Shown here one piece after another: positions 1-8,233 of a stretch of DNA of 64,000 nt. The stretch comes from Halosolutus amylolyticus (GTDB lineage: Archaea > Halobacteriota > Halobacteria > Halobacteriales > Natrialbaceae): the NCBI RefSeq assembly GCF_023566055.1, contig NZ_JALIQP010000005.1:179051-243050 (forward strand). The letters are read 5' to 3'. Both the position numbers and the translations under genes were made by a program. The notes under the pieces were generated by a model. The model searched no databases. It saw nothing but the letters and a program-made list of their open reading frames with translations, and had not been told where the DNA came from. Position 1 is the first letter of the stretch. The number at the start of each line of letters is the position of its first letter.

Positions 1-1179
1 GGCGTCGACAACGTCCAGAACGAGATCAACCTGGCGCTGATCACCGGGAACGTCGGCCGTCCCGGCACCGGGGTCAACCCGTTGCGCGGCCAGAACAACG
101 TCCAGGGCACCTGTGACGTCGGCGCGATGCCGAACGTCCTGCCGGGCTACCAGCTCGTCGACGACGACGACTCCCGTGCGGCCGTCGAGGAGGTCTGGGG
201 GTTCGACGTGCCCGACGAGCCCGGACTCACGAACGTCGAACTCTCCCACGAGTTCGGCGAGTCGGTCCACGGCCTGTACGTCATGGGCGAGAATCCCGTC
301 ATGTCCGAACCCGACGCCAACCGCGTCGCCGAGCGGATCCAGCAACTCGAGTTCATGGTTGTCCAGGACATCTTCATGACGGAAACCGCGAAGTACGCCG
401 ACGTTATCCTGCCGGCGACGACCTGGGCCGAACGCGATGGGACCGTCACCAACACCGATCGCCGCGTCCAGCGGATGCGGGGCGTCGATAAAGTCCACGA
501 GAACACGAAACACGACCTCGAAATTCTCTCGACGGTGGGAAGCCGCCTGTTCGATGCCGACGACTTCGACTTCGAGGACCCCGAGGCCGTCTTCGAGGAA
601 CTCCGGCGGGTCTGTCCGATCTACCACGGGATGACCTACGACGCGCTGGGCGAGGAAGGACTGCACTGGCCCTGCTACGAACCGGGCGACGAGGGCGATC
701 CGTACCTCTACGAGGAGGAGTTCGACACCGAGAGCGGCCTGGGACACATCGAGGGCGTCAGCCACCAGCCCCCGAAGGAGACGCCCGACGACGAGTACCC
801 GCTGATCCTGACGACCGCGCGCCTCGAGGAACACTACAACACGGGGACGATGAGCCGCCGATCGCCGACGCTGAACCGCCAGACGCCCGAGAACTTCGTC
901 GACGTCCATCCCAACGACGCCGAGCGGTACGGCATCGAGGACGGCGAGGACGTCGTCCTCAAATCTCGCCGGGGCGAGATCACGGTTCAGGCCCAGGTCA
1001 CCGAGGACATCAAGGAGGGATCGGTGTGGACGACGCCGCACTTCGCGGCCGCCTCGGCCAACCGACTCACGAACGACGTGCTCGACGAGCGGGCGAAGAT
1101 CCCCGAGTACAAGGCCGCCGCCGCGGAGATTGAGGTCGGGATCGAATCCGCCGACGCGGAATCGCCGGCAGACGACTGA
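1..1179 (+). CDS. fdhA: Formate dehydrogenase alpha subunit, C-terminal part (5' truncated by window)
   Basis: The last 392 residues of a molybdopterin oxidoreductase of the formate dehydrogenase alpha type; the frame is open from base 1 and the start lies outside the window. Near the left edge PLRGQNNVQGTCDVGAMPN is a hallmark of FdhA, followed by KYADVILPATTWAERDGT in the catalytic domain. The last ~115 residues, with TTARLEEHYNTGTMSRRS, form the molybdopterin-dinucleotide binding barrel. The family oxidises formate to CO2 and passes electrons through Fe-S partners. The Mo-ligand and Fe-S regions would be upstream and cannot be checked. The following gene is not an obvious Fdh partner, so this may be the last gene of its operon. 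Confidence 0.93.
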   Translation, partial: GVDNVQNEINLALITGNVGRPGTGVNPLRGQNNVQGTCDVGAMPNVLPGYQLVDDDDSRAAVEEVWGFDVPDEPGLTNVELSHEFGESVHGLYVMGENPVMSEPDANRVAERIQQLEFMVVQDIFMTETAKYADVILPATTWAERDGTVTNTDRRVQRMRGVDKVHENTKHDLEILSTVGSRLFDADDFDFEDPEAVFEELRRVCPIYHGMTYDALGEEGLHWPCYEPGDEGDPYLYEEEFDTESGLGHIEGVSHQPPKETPDDEYPLILTTARLEEHYNTGTMSRRSPTLNRQTPENFVDVHPNDAERYGIEDGEDVVLKSRRGEITVQAQVTEDIKEGSVWTTPHFAAASANRLTNDVLDERAKIPEYKAAAAEIEVGIESADAESPADD

Positions 1180-1253
1180 CTCGGCGCGGGTCTTCACTCT
1201 CTATCCTACCATTTGGACGATGGTTTTACCCGCTACTGGACACTCAATAAATA

Positions 1254-1259
1254 TTTATA
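1254..1259 (+). promoter_or_regulatory. TATA box of the YIP1-family gene
   Basis: TTTATA within an AT-rich patch (AATAAATATTTATAC). Its centre lies about 26 bp before the ATG at 1282, predicting a leaderless transcript and supporting that start over the upstream in-frame one at 1213. Confidence 0.6.
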
Positions 1260-1281
1260 CCTCCGTTTAACTTCGGGTTAT

Positions 1282-1875
1282 ATGGGATTCGCGAAACAGT
1301 GGAAGGGGGTCAACGGGTACATGATCCGTGATCCGGGAACGTTCTTCACGAAGTACGACGAATCGCGCGGGATCGGCTTTCCGATCGCGTTCATGCTGGT
1401 CTCGTTCGTCGCCGTCATGGTGCCGCTCGCGGTGCTCTCTGCCGCGCTGAACGTCACTACCCCGGGCGACGCGGCGATCGGCCTGGTGGCATTCCTGGCA
1501 CTCGGCGTCGTCTTCTGGGTCCTGGGGCTCGTCGAGGCGCTGCTCGCACACGGCATCGTCTACCTGTTCGGGGCGCGCGGTCTGGCGAAGACGCTCGAGG
1601 CGTACGCGTTCCCGACCGTCGTTCGATACGGCCTGTGGTGGATCCCGATCGTCCAGCTCGTCGGCCTGTACGGGTTCTACCTCCAGATCAAGGGTATGGC
1701 CGAGTTTCACGGCATCTCGACCGGGAAAGCCGCGATCGCCGGCATCCTCGCGTCGATCCTGTACTTCCTCCCGGTCATCGTCGTCCTCGCCGCCGTGATC
1801 GCCGCGTTCGTCCTCGATCTCGGTTCGACGGCCGAACCAGCGCCGGCCGTGCTCCTCGTCGAGCACGTCGCGTAG
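1282..1875 (+). CDS. YIP1-family integral membrane protein
   Basis: A 197-residue protein starting MGFAKQWKGVNGYMIRDPGTF. About five hydrophobic segments fill the region from residue ~33 to the C-terminus (for example IAFMLVSFVAVMVPLAVLSA). The N-terminal soluble stretch with a DPGTFF motif and the central glycine-rich helices match archaeal YIP1-domain proteins, which are small multi-pass proteins of unknown function. The ORF is open back to 1213, but the ATG at 1282 has a well-placed TATA box and removes an unlikely N-terminal extension. It is a single gene with no clear operon partner. Confidence 0.7.
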   Translation: MGFAKQWKGVNGYMIRDPGTFFTKYDESRGIGFPIAFMLVSFVAVMVPLAVLSAALNVTTPGDAAIGLVAFLALGVVFWVLGLVEALLAHGIVYLFGARGLAKTLEAYAFPTVVRYGLWWIPIVQLVGLYGFYLQIKGMAEFHGISTGKAAIAGILASILYFLPVIVVLAAVIAAFVLDLGSTAEPAPAVLLVEHVA

Positions 1876-1996
1876 TCGACGGGGGTCAGGCCCGGCCGGT
1901 GCGGTTCCTGACGGTCAGTTCGTGGGAAAGAGCCGAGAACGCGGCCGAGGGCTGCCGGAGTAGAAACGAGGGTGGCGTCGAACGCGGACCGATGGA

Positions 1997-2389
1997 TCAG
2001 TCACCGGCGACGGCGGGCATCGACTCGGAGTCGGAACTGGCGTCCGGCTGCGTCAGTTCGATCTCGACGTCGCCGGCGTCGCCGACGGAGACGACGACGT
2101 CGTCGAAACAGCGGTGATACTCCGTGGCGTGTTTGCCGGACGTGTTGATCCGGATGCGCTCCTCGACGAGGTTGGCCTCGGTCAGTTTCTCGACTTTTCG
2201 GTAGGCAGTCGAGGTCGGGATGTCACACTGCTCGGCGAGTTCGGTTGCAGTCAGGCTCTCGCCGGTCGTCGCGTCGAGAATCGCACGGCAGCCGTCGTCG
2301 TCCAGTGCGGAGAGAACCGCCTGTGCGTCGACGTCGTCGTCGGTTGGCCAGCCTGGCTGCGTCGTGGGACTGCGTTTCATCGGTGACAT
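1997..2389 (-). CDS. Winged-helix (ArsR-like) transcriptional regulator
   Basis: A 130-residue protein. Residues ~20-90 form a winged helix: SLTATELAEQCDIPTSTAYR is the helix-turn-helix and KVEKLTEANLVEERIRI the wing. The C-terminal ~30 residues (VVVSVGDAGDVEIELTQ) look like a small beta extension. It is divergent from the HTH_10 gene that starts at 2546, so the two may share a control region. An alternative start three codons in (ATG at 2380) is equally possible. The ligand and targets are not evident. Confidence 0.75.
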   Translation of the reverse strand: MSPMKRSPTTQPGWPTDDDVDAQAVLSALDDDGCRAILDATTGESLTATELAEQCDIPTSTAYRKVEKLTEANLVEERIRINTSGKHATEYHRCFDDVVVSVGDAGDVEIELTQPDASSDSESMPAVAGD

Positions 2390-2545
2390 CGGTTTCTACT
2401 CCATAGTACTGGTCCGGGCCCCTCCAATTGAGTCCCACTAAATACAGGGGTCTTTATATGGTGGTGCGGAATTCGGGCGTGTGACAACCGGCGATACCGA
2501 TCGCGGGCGGTGGGTTTAGGGGGCCGGGTCTCCGATGGACGAACA
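2390..2545. promoter_or_regulatory. Divergent promoter region between two HTH regulators
   Basis: 156 bp between divergent genes. On the minus strand ATTTAGT near 2440 can serve the regulator ending at 1997. On the plus strand TTTATAT at 2453-2459 and TTTAG at 2515-2519 are both TATA-like; the second is about 27 bp from the ATG at 2546. No clear operator dyad was seen. Confidence 0.4.
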
Positions 2546-3202
2546 ATGCCGTCGGGAATTCGTGCGGAGATCCGGATCGACGACCCGGACGGGTGTGTCG
2601 TCGCGCAAGCGGCTGCGGAGACCGGCGGAGCGGCACAGTCGGTGACCAAGAGCGTCGACCCGACGGCGCCCGAGCGGATGACCGAGGAGTTCATGCTCGA
2701 GGCCGAGGAGCCGCCGGACGAGTTCGACACCGACGTCGACCTCGTGGAGATCTTCTCCTACGGGTCGCAGTCGGTCTACCGGTTCCAGCGCGACCTCGAA
2801 CGCGGCTGTCCGTGCGAGGCGATCGAACAGCACGACTGTCCCGTCGTCGACGTCCGCGCACAGGGGTCGGCGCTGTACCTCACCTTTCACGCTCCGGACA
2901 TGGAGGGGTTGCAGGCCGTCATCGGGACGCTCCAGGATCGTCACTCGAACCTCGACGTCCAGCGGCTCCTCCAGTCCGAGCAGGACCACGCCGAGCAACA
3001 CCTCGTGTTCGTCGATCGGAGCACGCTGACTAACCGCCAGCTGGAGGTCCTCGAGACGGCCCACGAGATGGGCTACTTCGACCACCCGAAACGGGCGAAC
3101 GCCGGCGAGGTCGCGTCCGAACTCGGGATCACCGGGACGACGTTTACGGAGCATCTGTCAGCCGCCCAGCGGAAGCTCCTCGACGCGATTCTCGACGACT
3201 GA
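2546..3202 (+). CDS. Bacterio-opsin activator-type HTH_10 transcription regulator
   Basis: A 218-residue protein. The C-terminal ~50 residues are a typical HTH_10 domain (LTNRQLEVLETAHEMGYFDH, then a second half with GEVASELGITGTTFTEHLSA). Residues ~20-160 form the haloarchaeal sensor-like region that usually precedes HTH_10, including two nearby cysteines in ERGCPCEAIEQHDC that might bind metal or sense redox (inference). The ATG at 2546 is preferred over the upstream GTG at 2510 because of TTTAG about 27 bp upstream. Target genes are unknown; the divergent winged-helix gene is the nearest candidate partner. Confidence 0.8.
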   Translation: MPSGIRAEIRIDDPDGCVVAQAAAETGGAAQSVTKSVDPTAPERMTEEFMLEAEEPPDEFDTDVDLVEIFSYGSQSVYRFQRDLERGCPCEAIEQHDCPVVDVRAQGSALYLTFHAPDMEGLQAVIGTLQDRHSNLDVQRLLQSEQDHAEQHLVFVDRSTLTNRQLEVLETAHEMGYFDHPKRANAGEVASELGITGTTFTEHLSAAQRKLLDAILDD

Positions 3203-3320
3203 ACCTCCTCCCCTAAGAACGCTTCGGGAACTACTGCCCGGTAGTACCGAACCGCAATCCTATATATACTGGACCTCCAGCGTTACTGTAGGCAACCAAC
3301 GGTCCGTCACCCACCCCGTC

Positions 3321-3470
3321 ATGAGCAGGTACGAGTTTACGTGTCCCGACTGTGGACAAGAGATCGAGGTCAACGAGTCGATGCGTGAGGCGACTCTCTC
3401 TCACGGCTGTCCGGTCTGTGGTGCAAACGTTTCCCCGGCCGACTTCGTCGCAGAACAGCCAACGAACTGA
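3321..3470 (+). CDS. Small zinc-ribbon protein (49 aa)
   Basis: MSRYEFTCPDCGQEIEVNES, followed by a second CPVCG knuckle 22 residues later; the two CxxC pairs define a zinc ribbon. Haloarchaeal genomes carry many such microproteins, usually without assigned function. A TATATATA stretch at 3261-3268 would give a transcript with a leader of roughly 30 nt. It is too short to be found easily by gene callers. Role unknown; it could be a nucleic-acid or protein-binding adaptor. Confidence 0.75.
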   Translation: MSRYEFTCPDCGQEIEVNESMREATLSHGCPVCGANVSPADFVAEQPTN

Positions 3471-3515
3471 TTTCGGTCGGGTCGATTCCGTCGCCGTCGC
3501 CCCTTCAGACTGGCG

Positions 3516-3968
3516 CTACTCCTCCCGATCGACTTCCGTTCGCCGACCCTCGAGCGTCTCCGGGTCGAGTCGATAGAGTTCGATGTTCAGCGTGTCTTTT
3601 CCTTCCGCCCAGATTTCGAACAGCGGCCGCTTCGCGTCGCCGTACTGGGCGATCTGGTCCGGCGTCAGATCGTTCGGCTCGATGCGCGCTAAGGTCCCGG
3701 TCGCGATGACGCTCCGGTAGGTCGATTCGGCCTCGTCGTAGATCACGAGGCGGCTCTGGGGCGTCGACGCGAGGAACTCGCGTTTCTCGCTGTCCGGCGT
3801 CGAGACCAGTCGCATGTAGAAAACCCGGTTTTCCTCGTCGTAGCCGTACGAAATCGGGATCGCGTACGGGTCGTTGTCCCGGGCCAGCGATAGCACCCCG
3901 GTTTCGCGATGACCGAGGAACTCGTCGATTTCCGCATCGGTCATGTCGGCTTCCTTGTCGATAGCCAT
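3516..3968 (-). CDS. Pyridoxamine 5'-phosphate oxidase-like FMN-binding protein
   Basis: A 150-residue split-barrel protein. MTDAEIDEFLGHRETGVLSL followed by DPYAIPISYGYDEENRVFYM is the PNPOx-like FMN-binding barrel, and RLVIYDEAESTYRSVIATG is the typical central strand pair. Family members bind FMN, F420 or heme; this short form is usually annotated only as pyridoxamine oxidase family, and true PNPOx activity should not be assumed. The start at 3968 (MAIDKEADM) was chosen; a second ATG lies eight codons downstream (MTDAEID). Confidence 0.8.
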   Translation of the reverse strand: MAIDKEADMTDAEIDEFLGHRETGVLSLARDNDPYAIPISYGYDEENRVFYMRLVSTPDSEKREFLASTPQSRLVIYDEAESTYRSVIATGTLARIEPNDLTPDQIAQYGDAKRPLFEIWAEGKDTLNIELYRLDPETLEGRRTEVDREE

Positions 3969-4158
3969 CGTCTCGTTGCTTTGCCAAAGGAGAAACACTA
4001 TCTTTAGAGTTGCCATCGTCACCGGCCGGATCCGTCGACCGCTGGCGGCGTTCTACAGGCCCCGACGGAGTCCGGATCGGAACTCCCCTGCCGGTCGCTC
4101 CGTCCTCGCGCCCTCGCCCCTACTGGCTCCCGTCGCTCCCCACTCGCACCTTCTGTCC

Positions 4159-4530
4159 TTACTCGCCCCCGTCGCCGGTCCCGACGAGGACCGGTTCACG
4201 GATCTCGAGGGCCGTCTCGAACTCAGACTCCCGATCGCATCGGCGGCCGACCCGCAACAGCTGTTCCTCGTGTGCCCGGCGGACGGCCGACAGTTCGCGG
4301 CCCTCGAACCCGAGTTCGTCGCCGATCGTCTTCCAGTGGCCGGGGTCGACCAGAAACGCCTCGAACGATTCCCCGTCGTAGACCCGTTCGTACTCGCGAC
4401 GGTACCGATCGCGTTCCCCTGCCAGCAACTCCTGGGTGAGGTCGACGAGGTCGGGGAGCCGGGACCCCGCGACGCTCGCCTTCGCGGCCGTGAGCAGGAG
4501 CACCTGTCCCTCGATCGGTTCGCCCGCCAT
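4159..4530 (-). CDS. Conserved hypothetical protein coupled to a MoaD-related gene
   Basis: A 123-residue soluble protein with no motif I recognise; it is rich in charged residues (AGERDRYRREYERVYDGESF). Its ATG overlaps the stop of the upstream gene (4530-4790) by one base, so the two are very probably translationally coupled and functionally linked. The neighbour resembles the C-terminal domain found with archaeal MoaD proteins, which hints at a sulfur-carrier or molybdenum-cofactor context. This is inference from linkage only. Confidence 0.7.
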   Translation of the reverse strand: MAGEPIEGQVLLLTAAKASVAGSRLPDLVDLTQELLAGERDRYRREYERVYDGESFEAFLVDPGHWKTIGDELGFEGRELSAVRRAHEEQLLRVGRRCDRESEFETALEIREPVLVGTGDGGE

Positions 4531-4790
4531 CAGCCACCCGCACGCATCGCTTTCCGTGCGAAGTCCTCGACGAGCGGGTCCAGCGTCTCGGCCTCGCCCT
4601 CGAAGACGACCGTCACCTCCGTCAGCGTCAGCGAGGGGCCGATCCCGACGCTCTCGGACGAGATCGACGCCGACCAGTCCTCGCCTTCGACCGTGCCGTC
4701 GTCGACGCGCTCGCCACCCAGGTTCGTCAGGTACCGGATCGCGAGGCGCTCGGAGATGCCGCGAAAGGAGCGTTCGATGCGTGTTCCCAT
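4530..4790 (-). CDS. MoaD-related C-terminal (DUF1952-like) small protein
   Basis: An 86-residue protein, MGTRIERSFRGISERLAIRY then YLTNLGGERV and GPSLTLTEVTVVFEGE, ending FARKAMRAGG. From memory this matches haloarchaeal proteins annotated as the MoaD-related C-terminal domain (DUF1952). It is the first gene of a two-gene unit with 4159-4530 (one-base overlap). A SAMP/MoaD-like gene lies 440 bp away on the same strand, which supports a link to ubiquitin-like sulfur carriers. Family assignment is moderate. Confidence 0.6.
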   Translation of the reverse strand: MGTRIERSFRGISERLAIRYLTNLGGERVDDGTVEGEDWSASISSESVGIGPSLTLTEVTVVFEGEAETLDPLVEDFARKAMRAGG

Positions 4791-4880
4791 GCCGTCCCGT
4801 TGGTCCCCTGGCGGGTTAAAGACGCCCGTCGGCCGATCGTCTTTGGTTCTTCGAACCGGGAATCGTCCCGTTGAATCCCG

Positions 4881-5090
4881 CTACTGGCCGTACAGCACCA
4901 GTACGGTCCCGACGATCGCAACGACGAGTCCGGCCCAGCCCGCAACGGCGACGGTGACCCAGATCGCGACCAGGAGACAGCCGAATCCCAGGAGTAGACA
5001 CGCCCACTCGACCCTCGATCGGGTCTCGCTCCGGCCGAGCAGGGTCTCGACCAGTCCGTCGAGGACGAGACGAAGCACCGTTTCGAGCAT
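4881..5090 (-). CDS. Small two-helix membrane protein (69 aa)
   Basis: MLETVLRLVLDGLVETLLGR, a charged turn, then WACLLLGFGCLLVAIWVTVA and GWAGLVVAIVGTVLVLYGQ: an amphipathic N-terminus followed by two transmembrane helices. No family recognised. It sits alone on the minus strand between the MoaD-related pair and the SAMP-like gene. The start ATG is the only one available. Confidence 0.6.
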   Translation of the reverse strand: MLETVLRLVLDGLVETLLGRSETRSRVEWACLLLGFGCLLVAIWVTVAVAGWAGLVVAIVGTVLVLYGQ

Positions 5091-5231
5091 ACCGACACGT
5101 ATCAGCCAGGCATAACAAACGTTCCGGTGGAAAGGGGAGCGATCAACGACGCTGTGGCAATAGGCCTGGTACGGCGACGCCGTAGCGGTGGAGCCGGCAC
5201 CACGACGCCGTAGGAGTAGGCCGGTGACCGA

Positions 5232-5522
5232 CTACGCCGCGCCGCCAGCGACCGGCGGGAACACCGACACGACGTCGCCCTCGTCCAGCACCGTCGCCGG
5301 GCCCGCCATGTGGACCACGTTGCGCCCGTTCTTGAGCACGCTCAACTGTGGCCGGATCGCGTCGCCGTCCTCCGTCAACAGTCGCCCCTCGAGGCCCTCG
5401 TACTCGTCCTCGAGGGCCTCGAGAACGTCTCCGACGGTCGCGTCGTCCGCGACCGTCCGACTGTGTTCTTTGGTACCGACGGCCTCGCGAAAGGTGGCGA
5501 AAAATCGAAGTTCGATCTCCAT
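5232..5522 (-). CDS. SAMP1/MoaD-like ubiquitin-fold modifier with GGAA tail
   Basis: A 96-residue beta-grasp protein starting MEIELRFFATFREAVG. The C-terminal region LSVLKNGRNVVHM and LDEGDVVSVFPPVAGGAA matches the MoaD/SAMP1 family. Such proteins are adenylylated at a terminal Gly-Gly and then act as sulfur carriers (molybdopterin, tRNA thiolation) or as protein modifiers. Here the di-glycine is followed by two extra alanines before the stop, so a precursor form needing C-terminal trimming is predicted. The nearby MoaD-related gene, FdhA, MOSC and MogA fit a molybdenum-cofactor context. Confidence 0.85.
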   Translation of the reverse strand: MEIELRFFATFREAVGTKEHSRTVADDATVGDVLEALEDEYEGLEGRLLTEDGDAIRPQLSVLKNGRNVVHMAGPATVLDEGDVVSVFPPVAGGAA

Positions 5523-5618
5523 ATCGGATCCTTGCCCCGTGACGACATAAACGTAGGTCCGAAAGCGGATCGCGATCGAGGGGTGGACCAGCAGGACGAC
5601 GCCTTCCCGATCGACTCG

Positions 5619-5697
5619 TACGGGCTACTGGACGTCATTTCCAGTGCAACCGCAGGGTGGTCGCGGTTGCACTGGTACATCGGTACGGCAGATCGTA
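5619..5697 (-). repeat. TGA-associated palindromic element, copy A (degenerate)
   Basis: 79 bp copy of the TACGG...CCGTA family, of the GCAACCGC-core type (stem AGTGCAACCGC / GCGGTTGCACT). It begins right after the TGA stop (5698-5700, minus strand) of the gene at 5698-6048. The far end has CGA where other copies repeat TGA. Its arms are the most diverged of the seven, suggesting an old insertion. Confidence 0.75.
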
Positions 5698-6048
5698 TCA
5701 GGTCGCCGACGCCGCGGGCGCGGAGGTGTACGTGACAGCGTCGACGTCCGCGTTCTCGAGCGCGTCGTCGATCGCGCTCGCGCCGACCTCGGATGCCGTG
5801 TCGGCGTCGTCGGCCTCGACAGTGACGGTCACGGTGAACGCGACCGTGATCGTGTACGGGTCGAACGGGGCGGTCGGGTGTTCGTACACCTCGGCGTTCT
5901 CGATCGTCCAGTCGGCGATCCGTCCCTCGGATTCGAGCGATTCGAGATTTGCAGTCAGTTCGGCGGTAGCGGCGTCACAGGCGGTCGTGTCGGTTCCCTC
6001 GTGGAGCGTCACGAGCGTCGTCCCGTCGCGGGCGACGGCGTATTCCAT
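5698..6048 (-). CDS. Conserved hypothetical protein, 116 aa
   Basis: MEYAVARDGTTLVTLHEGTD, then a strand-rich region with alternating T/V (PYTITVAFTVTVTVEADDAD) and a C-terminus ENADVDAVTYTSAPAASAT. No transmembrane segment and no recognised family; the pattern suggests a small alpha/beta fold. The start at 6048 was chosen; an in-frame start five codons upstream is possible. Its stop codon is the TGA bordering palindromic element copy A. Confidence 0.6.
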   Translation of the reverse strand: MEYAVARDGTTLVTLHEGTDTTACDAATAELTANLESLESEGRIADWTIENAEVYEHPTAPFDPYTITVAFTVTVTVEADDADTASEVGASAIDDALENADVDAVTYTSAPAASAT

Positions 6049-6156
6049 GTCCCTCTCTACCAAGTCCGGGGATTTGAACGCTTGGGCTGGGATTGCGGCC
6101 GCTTCGTGTCTCCAGCTTGGCCCCCTCCCGATCGTCCCGTTTCGGTTCGGCCGCGA

Positions 6157-6858
6157 TCAGGCTCGCTCTCGCCACCGCTGGCTCCGTGAGGCGACCACGT
6201 CCAGCCCCGGACTGTAGTAGGTGACCGGCTCCGAATCCGGTTGCCGGAAGCCGTTGGCCGTCAACAGGGTGTTCGTCTCGACGTCGGCGGCTGCCGGGTA
6301 GAGCGTCCACGGACCGTGATCGACCTCGGAATACCGGAGGATACCGTCGGAGGCCTCCGTGTAGAACCGGTATCGCTCGACGAGGTATCGTGCGAGCGGA
6401 TCCTCGGGTGCCGAGAACGGGTCGCCGGTCGGCCAGTACGTGGCGTCGTAGTGGGCGGGACGCGCCCCAGGATGGCGTCGGCGACTCGAGAACTGCACCC
6501 GGCCGTCGTGCCAGTCGAGCGAGATGCGAGCGTAGTAGTACGGCAGGTGGTGGAACAGGCGCGCGCCGGTCACGCTCGCCAGTCCCTGCGCGTCCAGACT
6601 GAAGAAGTAAACCCCGGGTTCGCCGTCACAGGTGACGTACGTTCGCAAATTGAGTTCGGGCAGTGGGATGCCCGCCCGGGCTGGAACTCCCCGCGGCCGA
6701 ACGGCCACGTTCGTGAACGGAACCACCGAGAGCCAGCCGCTCCCGTCGTGTTCGTCGACGTCGAGCGCGTCGGGGAGGTGTGCGTCGATCACGCTCGCGT
6801 CGACCGGCCAGTTCTCGAACAGCAGGTGCCGCCAGCCCATCTCCAGCGGGAGGACCAT
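6157..6858 (-). CDS. DUF2071 (YqjF-like) family protein
   Basis: A 233-residue protein. MGWRHLLFENWPVDASVIDA and HLPDALDVDEHDGSGWLSVVPF at the N-terminus, ELNLRTYVTCDGEPGVYFFS in the middle and TYWPTGDPFSAPEDPLARYL near the end follow the DUF2071 pattern, a family related to the acetoacetate decarboxylase fold with no assigned reaction. It lies 94 bp downstream of the glycosyltransferase gene on the same strand and could be co-transcribed. Confidence 0.8.
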   Translation of the reverse strand: MVLPLEMGWRHLLFENWPVDASVIDAHLPDALDVDEHDGSGWLSVVPFTNVAVRPRGVPARAGIPLPELNLRTYVTCDGEPGVYFFSLDAQGLASVTGARLFHHLPYYYARISLDWHDGRVQFSSRRRHPGARPAHYDATYWPTGDPFSAPEDPLARYLVERYRFYTEASDGILRYSEVDHGPWTLYPAAADVETNTLLTANGFRQPDSEPVTYYSPGLDVVASRSQRWRERA

Positions 6859-6952
6859 AGCGACGACATGTCGGCCAGCGTAAAAAACGTGGTTCCTCTC
6901 GCTTCGCACTCGTCCCGGACGATCGACGGTGTCGGCCGATCGACTCGCCGTC

Positions 6953-8062
6953 TCACGGGTCCAGCGCGTCGTAGACCGTCGCCAGCTGTTTGAGGGAGTG
7001 TTCGACCGAGAGCATCGCGCGGCGCCGACGACAGAGATCCGAGAGCCGATCGTTCTCCGAGAGTGCCCGGCGGATCGCCCAGCGGAACGCCGCCAGATCG
7101 CCGGGGTCGTACCGGTAGCCGGTCTCGCCATAAATGACGCTGTCGGTGAGCGCGCCCGCGTCGACCGCGACGACCGGCGTTCCGCAGGCAGTCGCCTCGA
7201 GCGCGACCAGCCCCTGGGTCTCGACCGGACTCGGGAAGACGAAGACGTCGAGGGCCGAGTAAAACGCGGGGAGGTCCTCGCGATCGAGAAAGCCGAGGAA
7301 TCGAACGTCGGCGTCGGCGTCCGCGGCGTACGCTTCGAGGTCCTCGCGAGCGGGGCCGTCCCCGGCCAGGACGAACGTGTGGTCGGTTCCGTCGACCGCG
7401 TCGATCGCTTCTTCGATGTTCTTCTCGGGACTGTGCCGGCCGCTGTACCCTAACAGCGGTCCATCGGGAAGGTCGTAACGGTCCCGAAACGCCACCGCGT
7501 CGACAGGCCGGAAGAACTCGGTGTCGATGCCGTTCGAAACGACGCTCACGTCGACGTCGGCCCCGACGTGGTTCCGGAGGTGTCGTCGAGCGAACGAGGT
7601 CGGGGTGACGACGTGGTCGACGCGTTCGAAGAACGATCGCTCGTACGCCCGGCAGACGCGCTGGAGTTCGCCGACGAGCGGGTCGGGAACGTGCTGGTCG
7701 GCCCGATCGCCGAGCAGGGTGTGGTAGGAGGCGACGACCGGAACGTCGTGTTTGCGAGCGAACCGAAGTCCGGCGATGCCGACGGTAAACGGCGTGTGGA
7801 GGTGGACCACGTCGGACGCGGGAACGTCGTCGGGAACCGCCGGGAGGCCGAGCCGGTACTGTGAATACAACGGCGCGGGAACGCTCGGCAGCGCGTACTC
7901 TCCCTCTTCGGGCTCGTAGCCGTCCATCGCCGGGAAGACGACGGCCATCGAGTCCCGGCACCGGGGCCAGCGCTCGCGCCAGAGCGCCACCGTGTAGGAG
8001 ACGCCGTTGATCGTCGGCAGGTAGAGGTCCGTAAAGGCGGTGACGGTCGACGTTCTGGCCAT
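6953..8062 (-). CDS. GT4-family glycosyltransferase
   Basis: A 369-residue GT-B enzyme. The N-terminal acceptor domain has FTDLYLPTINGVSYTVALWR and VVHLHTPFTVGIAGL, typical of MgtA/PimB-like GT4 enzymes. The donor domain has LGYSGRHSPEKNIEEAI and the E-x7-E signature in SPVETQGLVALEATACGTPV. Such enzymes transfer sugars from nucleotide-sugars to lipid or glycan acceptors at the cytoplasmic membrane face; the substrate cannot be predicted. The start at 8062 (MARTSTVTAF) was preferred over in-frame starts at 8083 and 8116. Palindromic element copy B lies upstream. Confidence 0.88.
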   Translation of the reverse strand: MARTSTVTAFTDLYLPTINGVSYTVALWRERWPRCRDSMAVVFPAMDGYEPEEGEYALPSVPAPLYSQYRLGLPAVPDDVPASDVVHLHTPFTVGIAGLRFARKHDVPVVASYHTLLGDRADQHVPDPLVGELQRVCRAYERSFFERVDHVVTPTSFARRHLRNHVGADVDVSVVSNGIDTEFFRPVDAVAFRDRYDLPDGPLLGYSGRHSPEKNIEEAIDAVDGTDHTFVLAGDGPAREDLEAYAADADADVRFLGFLDREDLPAFYSALDVFVFPSPVETQGLVALEATACGTPVVAVDAGALTDSVIYGETGYRYDPGDLAAFRWAIRRALSENDRLSDLCRRRRAMLSVEHSLKQLATVYDALDP

Positions 8063-8153
8063 CGATCGACGTTCCAACGGCATCCCCCAAACCGGTTCCG
8101 GAACCGACACGTCCACCGCGGAAGGGGACGTCTGCGGTGAAACCCCTGGGTCA

Positions 8154-8233
8154 TACGGATTGCTGTACCGATGTCCCGGCGCAACCGCGATCCGGGCGGC
8201 GGTTGCGCCGGAACTGACTTCCAGTAAACCGTA
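8154..8233 (-). repeat. TGA-associated palindromic element, copy B
   Basis: 80 bp, core stem CCGGCGCAACCGC / GCGGTTGCGCCGG. Flanked by TCA at 8151-8153 and 8234-8236; the latter is the TGA stop of the minus-strand gene at 8234-8719, so the element is bracketed by a direct 3-bp repeat read as TGA in the sense of the gene. Confidence 0.88.
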
